Source of the DNA: Linnemannia schmuckeri
Taxonomy: Eukaryota; Mortierellomycota; Mortierellomycetes; Mortierellales; Mortierellaceae
Direction: 5' to 3'
Assembly: GCA_029449235.1 (NCBI GenBank)
Contig: JANATG010000001.1
Span: 372,001-436,000 of the forward strand
Length of the DNA: 64,000 bases
The translations under genes and the position numbers were made by a program. Below the pieces are notes generated by a model. It saw only the letters and a program-made list of their open reading frames with translations. It was not told where the DNA came from and did not search any database. Positions 54,092 to 64,000 of this stretch are shown here, piece by piece. The stretch's first letter is position 1. Each line of letters begins with the position of its first letter.

Positions 54092-57000
54092 GACGATATG
54101 TTGTTAAAAGTTGGCTGGTTGGTTTGATAGGTGTTGTTATTTTTTCGTTAAAGTGTGCTGTTGTTCGTTATTGGGTATATCGTGTAAGTTGTGGACGTGA
54201 TGACTGCGGGGAAATGGATCCTGGCAGTAATTGATATTGAGAGCTCAATCTATTGAAGAGAAAAAAAAAGATGGACGGGGAAAAGGGAAAAAAACAAGAC
54301 GCAAAAAGGAATGGGGCACAATTTTCAGGTGAGCACAATTGGCACTTTGGATTTGGCATACTTTTTGTTGTACTTTGTGGAGATGGATTTCTGTCGATGT
54401 TTCCGCACAACCAGGAAAACAATACAAGCTAGATATAGACAGACACACACTTGCTCGCCTTATTTGTACAGATACTTACTTAGCTATTTGGTCCCAAACA
54501 ACCTAATTCCTTCGCGGGCGGGCTGAACTTGTAAGGGTGGTGTGTGTCTCTGCTGGATTCCGTTCGTTGCTCTCGTCTTCGTCGCAAATAATAAGTGAGC
54601 GGAGGGTGTTTCTTTCCGTTGGGTTTATGCGAGCCGAAATGAAAAACGAGAAAGTAGGATTGTGATTGATAGACCGAGTCCTGCTCTGTCTCCACTTGTG
54701 TCAACAAAGGAGGAAAAGTAAGTCGATGTTGGGTGCGTGGAGGGTGTGTCGTGTGTTGTTTCTTTCTTCTCTGGATGGTAGGGGGTCTGTGTATCTTTTT
54801 TTTCTTCCCTGTCCGCCGCCGTCGTACTGTGCTCTTTGTGATCGAAAATAAGGCTGCTTCTGTCTCGCGGGAAAGTATTCTATAGGTGACGAAAGGTCAT
54901 GAGACAATAGAAAGAGGGAGTAATCTGTCAGCATCGTCATCGTCATTTGTCTTTGCTTCTGAGTGGCTCATCCATTGCTTGCTTGCTTTTTGGTTCATTG
55001 CGCCAATGGTACCATTGGCAGACGAAAGGTGGAGTGATTCCAGGTACAACATAAAGGGATGTCCGAGAGAAACAACACCTGACTTTTTTCCGTTTTATCA
55101 CTTGGGACGCGCTCTGTGGGGTATGTTTCGCCACTAACCTGACTAGAAACAACTAATTCTTTATGAAAAAAGGAGGAGCTCCGTGGGGTACATGCACAAA
55201 GAAAGTGACCTCAGCAAGAGCAAGAAAAGATCAAGAGTGCGGGTGTTGCTGAGCAAGTCGAAAAAAGTGTGGAGTAAAGACGGACAAAAGGCGGAGTCAA
55301 TAAAAATAGTTCCAAAGTGGAGAAGAAGGATGAGGAAGAGGACTGAAAGTCGAATTCCAACGGTCGCGTGTGTACTATTTTGTCGAAGAGGAGTGTGAAA
55401 AGGAGGGGAAGGAGGAGGAAGCAGTGTCGATGTACAGGAGGAGCAAAGAGGAGCAAGAAAGGTAAATGAAAGGGAAGGAGAAGCAAAGGGGGAAAGGGGA
55501 GGGCGAGGGGATGAACAGAGAAAGAAAAGAGAAGAAAGAAAGAAGGAAAGAGAAAGAAATAAAAAAAAGGAAAAAGAAAAGGTGAGCATCGATTTGATGC
55601 ACTCCGCCTTTTCGCCATTCCCCTCCTGCATACTTGCATTGTTTGACTAAGTATTCTCTCACTGTCCATTTACATGCCTATCCGGCGACCCCCTTCTCCC
55701 GACTCCCCTTCCTTTTGCACACACTTCTCCATTGATCACAAAGCAATACAATAAACGAACGCAAATGCGAAGCGCAACAGTAATACATCAACTGGGCAAA
55801 AAAAATCCTCTTTTGTGCCTCTCCATGTGTGGTTTGCCACAATTGGTTGTTCATTTTTGCCGCAACTCCCCCTGTCTCCATTCTCTAATACATATTCGTC
55901 AACACATGCTATATGCAATGTGTATGTACCCTTCTTTTCAAGAGAGACAAAATGAAACCGTTTGGATTGTATATGGTCATTCCGCCCCACACACACGCAC
56001 ACACATAACGCCCTTTTGGAGTGTTCGTACACCTGCCCATTATCCCTCTGTCATCTGCCTATTTGTTCATAATTCATCCATTTTTCAAACGAAAGTTTAG
56101 TTATTTCTTTTTCCTTCTTGGACATGTGTCTCTCGGACACTTTGCCTCTCTCAGAAGTAAAGCACCTCATTACTCCCTTTCCATTTCTTTATCTTCTTTC
56201 TCAAAAACTAGTGTTGCCAATGATTGCAATTATAAATAACTTATCTGTAAATTTGACACATGCTACCGGCCTGGCAACGGGTTCTGACTAGATTTGTATT
56301 GAACAACGAGCAGTTGTGAATTACCATTGTCTACATAACCAAAAAACAAAATCAATCAATTGAACATTTGTATTTTTTTTCCACTTATGTATGAACTTCA
56401 CTCCACCCCATCCGCCACTTGTTTACATTTTTGTCATGATTAATCGACAACCCAAGAAAAACAACTAAAAAAAAAAAAACCACCCCACCCTGCCTGCATC
56501 TGTGTACAAGGAACATCACGCACCCATCTCGGTCCGCAAAAGGCAAATAAACAAATAAAAACACACAGAGCTTTCCCTTGCTTCTTTCTCCAACACTTTT
56601 TCCCCACTCACCCTCTTTGATGTCTCGCTTTACTCCACATCACTACCAGAGTCTAAAAACGGACAGGCCATATTTTTTTTTCTCCATTGTTTCCTTCGGG
56701 CGTCAATCAATCAGCTTATCCCACCCGCATGTTTTGGCAGATGTCTGCTTGCGTTCATGAACCAAACCAAGAAAAAAAAAAAGGACACGCACTTTCTTTT
56801 CCTGACCACCAGCAGCCACGCCATCGTACCAGACACCATTCAAGGAAAAAAGTATCTACCTTTGGTGCACCAAAAAATGCTGCTGGGCACATTCCAATTT
56901 GCACTCTAAAGAGACATTTCCTTCTCCCTATTTCAGTTCATTATTACATCTATCTCGTCCTATTTTATGTTAGTCATCTATCACAAGAGCTACTTTTTAT

Positions 57001-57209
57001 TGTTATAAGTTTTTTTCGTTATTGTACAAAAATGGGGCATTAGCGTTATGCTTGTCGGTGGTGGTGGTATACATAGTAAAGGGTAAAGTGGGATGAAAGG
57101 AGGGGGTGCACCGGGAAAAAAGACGTTGGTATATAGTTGTGTTGATGATAGTTTGCTGTTTAGTTTGGCAAGTGGGGTGTGTTGAACAATTCTAACAGTG
57201 CATCTGCTG
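54092..57209. other. Gene-poor spacer
   Basis: No gene is supported in 3.1 kb. The sequence includes a purine-rich block at 55380-55585, AT-rich sequence, and short A runs. The open frames here are low complexity or shadows. Confidence 0.55.
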
Positions 57210-57397
57210 TCATTGGTGTGCTTCAATGACATCCCGAAGTAACGACTCTCGTGTCCTTGACAACTGTGTTGAAAACGCCTTGGCCCTGTACGCGGCCCGC
57301 TCTCCACAGATCACTACAACGAAGGAAGTGAATAGGCGAAAGCGTAAAACCATTAGTCTCTTTTTTTTTGCCTTCCGCAATGTCAACGCACAAAACG

Positions 57398-57431
<34 letters not shown>

Positions 57432-60316
57432 ATAGAACCCCTCCCCCATATCAATATCAAAAATCATAACTATAACAGCCTTTTTGTTTACACCCCTTGT
57501 CCAGCCCGCCTGCCAAAGACAAGGATAATCCGTGCCCATTATTGCTCGTGTCCCATTGTGTTATACTTACATTTGAGCAGGAAGAGATCCCTTGACGCAT
57601 CGTCCCGCTGCAGAATCGTAGGGAAGTGAAGTGGTGAAAAGTTGCGGATCCCTTCCTTGACTGCCACTTGTACTCGATACGACTTTGGGTGTGCTGGTGT
57701 CTCTCCAGGAATCGGTCGCACAATGCAAATGATGTCTATCAAGAGCAAGAGCGCCGTCGGAAGAGCGAAAAGTCGAAGAAGAGGAAGAAAAGAGCATTCA
57801 GTCAATAATGTTGTTGGGAGTAAACACATAGAAAAGTAAAAAATGAGAAAAAAAAAAGGCGCATTGCCTCACTTCTAAGCTCCTTAGTGATAGAAAACCA
57901 CGATATCGTATTTGAGGAGAGAGATGGGTGAACTTACGGTTCTGTCGCGATCCGACGCTGGAGAGGTCAAACTGCTCGTCATCATCGTTTTCTTTGAATA
58001 CAATAACGACCTAAGTGTTCCAAAGAAAATGAAGGGGACATAGAGTTGACAAAAGGGATGAAAAGAATTATTAGCACGCAACATTGTTCAAATAGATAAA
58101 GCTTAACACAGCACAACTTTCACAGTGTTCCATGAAAGAAGACAAAACTCACGATATCATTCCCGATGAACCGACGGCGTTCGACTTGGTGATGGTCCTT
58201 AGGGTTGAATGGCATCAAGGGTGCACAATGGTACATTATTTGGTACCCATTCCAGTTTGTGTATACGGACGTCTCTCCTGTCGTATCTCCTACATAGTCG
58301 ATGGATAGTAGTAGATATCGGTTAGTAAAAGAATATAGATATGTCTTATCAGGAGCCAAGTACTTGTAAGGAAACATGTATGTATGCATACATCCAAGCA
58401 TACAACCTCCAGCTGGAGTTCACATGCTGACCAATGACCCTCACAAGCGAAGCATAACGAACAAAAAAATATGCATAGCTGAGTCTGCCTTACCAATGAC
58501 ATCCAATCCTGCCCTATAACCCTTCCATCCCTGAAGTTGCACTGGTTCTCCCAGCCAGTTCAAAAAGTCCAGAAATTCAGGCGTGCATGATTCTAAGATG
58601 TGACGGGAAAAAAAGAAGGTTTCCGTTAGGGTGCGAGCGCATAGATCATGTATTGGTAACATCATCTACATTGAAAACCAACTGGCATTGGCAATCAAAC
58701 AACCACACTTCTTCCTTCCAAAAGCGCGCCCTCCTCACAAACAGCGAACAGCGGAAAGGCGCCAGAACAAGCACACTTTCCGCGCCTTTTTTTTCCCGCC
58801 CAAAAAAACACTTTTCAAGCACCTCTAGCCGTTTCCCTTCCTTCACTTGCCTCGCCATTAGTCCTTAATCTTTCCCCCTAGTTTTATTTATTGTTTCCCT
58901 CCTTATTATTTCTCTAATTCCCCCGCGTGTGTATGCTTGAGGAGGGGGGGGGGGGAGGTTTAAGCTCTTACCTCTTGTATTCGTCAGCCCTTGGTACTCC
59001 AGAGTCTGCCCTGGCAGGAGCATGACGACACCAAACTTGTAACACCTAATCACCTGTCGTTCTTCCATCCTCTCCAGCTCACGCGGCAAGTCTCGATGGT
59101 GGCATGTTTCCAGTGACTCGATAGGGATTGCGGGACAAATTTGGCTCAGGATCGAGAGGTGGTACGACGAATTGTTACTGTTATTGGAGATGAAGCCTCC
59201 TAGGAGCAGTTTTCTGTGCCATGGGATCGAGAGTGCTGATGTTGGGTGCTCGATCCTTTCGCTCCCCTATTTTTGATTTTGCATGAATTCATTTTTTGTG
59301 TTCCGTTCGTTTTGTTTTTGGTGGGTTAATAGTGTGTGCGTTTGTTTGTTTGGTGCGCTGTGATTTTTTTTTGTTCTTTGTGCTCCGTGGAAAAAATTGA
59401 TCCAACATCCAAACGAGATAGAACACAAATGACTTGTAGGGGGTGGGTGAGGGGTGAAAAGAAAGGGAGGATAGTAGGGGGAAACTCTCTTTGCTCACCT
59501 GCGTTGTTCTAATCAGAATCCTGACACAGCCCTTCCGGTCAATAGCAATTGAGACAATAATTGGGCCCTGTGGAGATTGACTAGCGACAAAGTTGCTATG
59601 GGCTACATGAATATTAACGTCCGGAAATGAAAAGGCACATGGAGTGTCATGGGTGGAGATTAAAAAGGGTAAAAAAGGAGGAGTGTACGGCAGTGATATG
59701 CAATATGATTAGGTGTAATCCAGGGTGCAGGGTGAAGGGTGAATAAATAGAACAGGGAAAGGCAAAGGGAGGAGGGAACGAGAGAGAGCAAGAGAGGACG
59801 AGAGAGAGGGCTTTAGTAAAGATGGTTCAGGGTTGCGAGGCTCAGTATGGTTTTGCTGTGCTCACGAAAAAAATGCCCTTTCTTTCTGTCTCGTTCGACT
59901 TTACGTTGATTCAAAAAGTATTTCTGATAAAAGATTAGGTCGCTTTCTCGATCCTGGAGGAGTACCGATGGATCAAAGGATATAGTCGAGGAAGAGAGTC
60001 TGTCGTTGGCGCTGTTGTTGTTATTATTGTTGTTGTTGGTCTGTGGTCGATTTGTTACCGTGACAGGTGGTATCGGAGGAGGAGGTGCGGAGAATATGGG
60101 CGGAGCAGAAGAAGAGGAAGAAGGAGGAGGATGCGAAGTAACGGCAGAGTGGTTGCTGCCGTTGTTATTATTGTTGTTATTGCAATTGCTGTTGGCGCTG
60201 GCTAATGCGGAGACAGTAAGAGCAGATTTTGAGGAGTATGCAGGAAGGAGGGTCAACGGTCGGATGGTGTTGGAGGAGAGGTATCGAAAGTCGGAGAACG
60301 GTGAAGCGACAGTCAT
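57210..60316 (-). CDS. Rap-GAP-domain GTPase-activating protein
   Basis: Eight exons (60316-59905, 59602-59499, 59266-58972, 58592-58494, 58289-58153, 58010-57938, 57735-57571, 57313-57210) join in phase to 462 residues. Residues 1-130 are Asn/Ser/Pro-rich. The rest follows Rap1GAP/tuberin-type domains in order: NFVASQSPQGPIIVSIAIDR, ERQVIRCYKFGVVML, FLDFLNWLGEPVQL, TTGETSVYTNWNGYQIMYHC, VERRRFIGND, VVIVFKEN, HIICIVRP, and LLLKLICGERAAY with a C-terminal RTRESLLRDV. Asn347 is at the site of the catalytic asparagine thumb. The usual His three residues earlier is Phe344. Such proteins switch off Rap- or Rheb-like small GTPases. Upstream exons cannot be excluded: the frame is open further 5' in CT-rich sequence. 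Introns contain A31 (57398-57428) and G12 (58944-58955) runs. Confidence 0.9.
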
Positions 60317-61697
60317 CCCGATATGTGTCTTTACAGCATGCCTTTGAAAGAGGAGGAGGTATATGAGTGTATGGAAAGGGGAGAAGGGTGTGAAGAATGT
60401 TGTTATATCTTGGATGTGAATATGGATCGACGGGGGAAAAGGGAGTGGGGCAAGGAGTGTGAGACAATGAGAAATGGGAGTGAGACTTGAATGGGATAGG
60501 AGACAAAACACAAGAGTGAGAGTGAGAGAATGAGAGAGTGAAAGAATGAGAGGGTGAGAGACTGAGGGATATGAAAACGACAGGGGTAAAATGGATGAAG
60601 AAGCGTGCAAAAAAGAAAAGAGAGAGGGAAAAGAAAGAGAAGGTGAGAAGAAATATTAAAAAAGAGTGAGCACGAGAGAAAAAGGGAGGAAGAGAGAGAG
60701 AAAGAGAGCGAGAGGGTGAGGAGCAATTGTGACCAAGGGAGAGGAAAACAAGCGAGAAAGCGACTGAGCAGGCGAGCGAGACAGTGGTGAATTCGCCCCC
60801 CCAAGAGAGCAGCATTGACATTCCATGGGCTGGAGACGCCGATAAATAAAAATGGGATCTCTCATTTTATTTTATTTTTTTCAGGGGTGGAGAAAAGTGT
60901 TATTCAAAAAAAAAAAAAAAGAAAATCATGCAATGCATGCAGCTTGGCCAAGATTAACGGCCTGACCTTTACTCTTTTGTTTTTTGCCCGAGCAAACAAT
61001 GAACAGAACAAGAAGGACCATGGGTGGGGGAAAGTAGTAACGGGATGGAGGGTGGGCGAAAGATGGAGGAGCAATAACAGGAAGTAAGCAAATGGGTTGG
61101 ACTATTACATACTGCACGCAGCACACCATCGTCGCCACTCCATACCACACACACTATCGCTGCCCCTTTCTCCTCGTCAACTCCTTGACTTAAATCGACC
61201 ACACAAATTCTATTCAGTTCCACGCAGCCATTCACACGCATCTTTCCCCTTCCCTCCCCCCTTCTTTCATCAATGCAATGCAGCAATGCAACCGCTTTCC
61301 GTTATTTCCTTGTTTTTTATTGTCGTTCCTGCACAACAAACATACAAACCATGTTCAACGCCCAAAAAAATATGCGTTCATGCGTTTTGCCCCTTTGAGA
61401 AAGAGAGAAACGTCATTGACGGAATGCTTCCTCTCCCTTAGCGTTTGCCCCTCTCCCCCTCTTCTTCCCTCTCCTTTCCTCATCATATTTGTTCTCTCTT
61501 TCATTCTCCTTGTATGATGGAAAGACTTCCATTATCGTTTTTTGTATCTAGTTAGTCTCCTTGTGAATCGGATGGCACGACCAAATTAAAAAACAGTTAC
61601 GATAAGTTGTATGTTGTTGGGAGGAAAGATAGGGAAAACGAAGTGCAGTTGAACGTAACAGAGTGAAAAGAGCTCTCATCAACAAAGAGAAGTCATG

Positions 61698-61742
<45 letters not shown>

Positions 61743-62879
61743 ATGCATGGCGCCTTTGGCCCTTGGGAGGTGGGAGTCGTTTTAAATCGGTGTAACATTT
61801 GTTTGGCTCTTGGGGCTGAACAGCACGAGGTCTAATAAATCGAATTATACAATAGGCGCCATTCCAAGTATTATGTTACATCTTTGTCAATTAGCCAAGT
61901 CGACGACTTTTCGTACAGGATACGAAGAGAAGGGCAACTGAGAATGGCGAAGAGTCCAAATGGCACTTGACAAGGACTTGGAGAATTGGACTTGAAGATT
62001 CAGACTCAGACTCGGACGTGGATTTGTAAGGAGACACAAAGAAAGAGGCATCCAATTGCCTCGTGAATGTAGAAAGAAAGAGAGGTTCAGAGAGAGTGCG
62101 CTGTAGAGAACAAGAATTGGGAGAGTGTTTAGGTATGAATCTACACGAAGCAGATTTCGCGCTTTTTTATTCGCGAAAACGCGTAACGTGGGACACTTGA
62201 TATTTGAATCAATTTATATGTCTCACTGGGGATCAATATACATGTTTTGGATGGAAAGAAGAAAACAAAACGCGATTATCTTTTACAGTCGATAAATATT
62301 TTTCTGGACTTATGCAAAGGGATACACGTATTTATTACTCTCTAAAGCGATACTCCTCTTTTCCTCTCGCATCCTGTCTCTCTTTGCAGAGAAACGAAAG
62401 CTTGTGCTGAGACGGGGACATCCATGTAAAAGAATGACCCGAAAGGGGGTTTTGTCACTTCTGTGCTGTTTGACTGGAGCACTGAGTGTTGTCACTAGAA
62501 TAAGGCGAGTTGGGTCACGATTGGTATCTGCTAATTTTTTTTTGTTACTTCTCGTTTCTGGAGACAAAATGCAGAGCAAAAGAGGAAGATAAAATTGGAG
62601 GGAAAAGTATATCTTAGGAGAGATTGTGTGTACATGATAAAAAAAGAGAAAAGTCTCCTGTTCAGTCGCCACTACAATCAGCCTCCACTTATGGGTGCTA
62701 CGTGTCTGATGGGAGGATATGGGTTATCTTGCACTCGTTTTGCTTGATGGAGTCAGTATACTTGAGTGCCTTGTTCGGCGCGAAGGATCTATGAAGTGGG
62801 CATTTTTTTTTTTTCAACAAAACAAGGCGCACAGTGCAAAAATGAGTGCGAATTGCATGCTAGACGGGACAGAAACGTA
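60317..62879. other. CT-rich leader of Rap-GAP gene and gene-poor spacer
   Basis: On the minus strand 60360-60800 is dense in CTCTC/TTCTC units and probably forms the promoter and 5' UTR of the Rap-GAP gene. The remainder has an A37 run at 61701-61737 and no supported gene. Confidence 0.5.
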
Positions 62880-63945
62880 AAAATGACGTTGCCGAAAAAA
62901 TAAATTGAAGGTGAGTTTCTTTTATCTGTTGGGCTGTTTGTCCAGGAAAACACAGAAAAGAACAGCGATTCAGCCTAAATCGTTGTTCTAACCGCGATAA
63001 AATAGACAGATACGAGAGACACTTTTGACCCTGTTCCGCTTTCTCATGGGAGGCTAACTTTGAAAATTACAAGAATGTAAGGCTCCAAAATGGACTGCCT
63101 ATTTCTCTCCATTTGTGAGGGGAAAGATATGATAAAAGGAATCAAGGGGAAGGAGAGGAGGATGAGAGAGGAGAGATGCAACTCGTTCTAAAGGATGGAA
63201 TTTAACGATGCTCGCTGAAAGGCGGTCAGGGCCTTGATGCTCTCGGCAGCCGAAGGAGAGACCAGATAAGCGCGGAGTAAATTATTGCAGTATACGTAGT
63301 CTCGAGACGGGACAGGCTGGATGGTGGCAGTGCAAATGGTGACAGGGGAGCGGCAATATTCTGTGGGAAATCGAGTGAAATGGTCTGTGAGGCGGCTGGT
63401 GGTAAGCTTGGTAGTGCTTTGGCCTCGAGTTCATCAGAGACTAGAGGCTTAGGGAATTGATGCTCGGCCTTAGGGGCTGATGGAGACGGTTTCGAAGTCG
63501 TCATAATATTTGCGGATACTATAAGTGGCAAAAGCATCATCGTTAAAACGTGGTATTCAGAGGTAAGGAGATTGAATAATTTGCTTGAAATTGGCCTTGA
63601 CTAAACTGAGTGGAAATACGAGATAGGTAGTTCCAGTATCCTGTAACAATGAGGCAGGAAAATCTTGGCAAAAAAGGCAACCTTTTTATTTGTTTTATTG
63701 CAAGAAACAGTTAGTAGTGTCTATAGAGAATACAAAACGCGCTGTTCTGAGAGGCAAGAAGAGAAAAAGCGCGTACTTGTTTTACCTGACGTTATGCTTT
63801 GACATTGTTTCAAAGGGGAAGCAGTTACAAGAAGACTGATGGCAACACGTAAAGGAGCGCATGAGAATGTGTCTTAGGCGGGTAGGGATGGGATGAATGC
63901 AAATGGCTGTGGATGGAATGGACATGGCAGGGGATGGAATCAACG
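62880..63945 (-). repeat. Inverted, internally deleted copy of the NACHT locus
   Basis: Read on the minus strand, this segment matches 24150-24929 (flank, leader intron, first ~110 codons) and then, starting at about 63190, 30680-31005 (the 3' flank). About 5.75 kb present at the intact locus is absent at the junction. Confidence 0.85.
63193..63504 (-). pseudogene. NACHT-WD40 gene fragment (first ~110 codons, frameshifted)
   Basis: The minus-strand frame from the ATG at 63504 reads MTTSKPSPSAPKAEHQ and continues with ELEAKALPSLPPAASQ and ISLDFPQNIAAP, closely matching residues 2-66 of the intact NACHT protein. A 10-bp net deletion after SRLE shifts the frame. Homology then continues in another frame (YCNNLLRA, SPSAAESIKAL, FQRASLNSIL) and stops at the position equivalent to codon 110. 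The NACHT, pentapeptide and WD40 parts are missing, so it is a relict, not a gene. Confidence 0.88.
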
Positions 63946-64000
63946 GAGAGCAATTTTCTTTTTTGAAAATGAAGACACAAACAAAATGTTCACTGTATTG

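Overview
The window reads as nuclear DNA of a filamentous fungus, most likely an early-diverging Mucoromycota of the Mortierella type. This placement is an inference. It rests on spliceosomal introns of about 100-320 bp with GTAAG/GTATG-type donors (one of 1.3 kb), on a NACHT-pentapeptide-WD40 protein and a Crinkler-type effector gene of kinds that are common in those fungi, and on CT-rich leaders. Long A/T homopolymer runs are scattered through introns and spacers. I saw no tRNA, rRNA or CRISPR array.

Left arm (0-24 kb): about 7.5 kb without a convincing gene, then a housekeeping block. It holds an arrestin-like trafficking adaptor with two PPxY motifs (+), the large subunit of molybdopterin synthase (-), and a PRL/PTP4A-type tyrosine phosphatase (-). 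The phosphatase is divergent from an AIG1/GIMAP-type GTPase (+), which converges on a Kre9/Knh-type single-pass membrane protein with a very long Gln-rich tail (-). About 4.3 kb of gene-poor DNA follows.

Middle (24-42.6 kb): an accessory-looking island. It holds an intact single-exon 1703-residue NACHT/pentapeptide/WD40 STAND ATPase, a small candidate secreted peptide, and a heavily broken Crinkler (CRN) pseudogene. These are followed by a 128-bp MITE-like element, an intact FAD-linked (berberine-bridge-type) oxidase, a decayed Ty3/gypsy fragment with an LTR-like region, and two unrecognised, partly decayed coding stretches. A decayed, internally deleted, inverted copy of the NACHT locus lies at 62.9-63.9 kb. 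It joins the 5' flank and first ~110 codons directly to sequence matching the 3' flank of the intact gene.

Right arm (42.6-64 kb): a four-helix membrane protein (-), V-ATPase proteolipid subunit c (-) with a 13-bp microexon and a perfect CRE-type site upstream, a 1577-residue orphan low-complexity protein (-), and an eight-exon Rap-GAP-domain protein (-). Gene-poor DNA and the NACHT relict complete it.

Together the arms encode ordinary cell biology: membrane traffic, vacuolar acidification, small-GTPase control, cofactor synthesis and the cell surface. The island combines a recognition-type STAND protein, a dead effector gene and mobile-element debris. Splice models were built by hand from frame continuity and splice signals, and each multi-exon model described as complete was checked for phase. 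No database search was possible.
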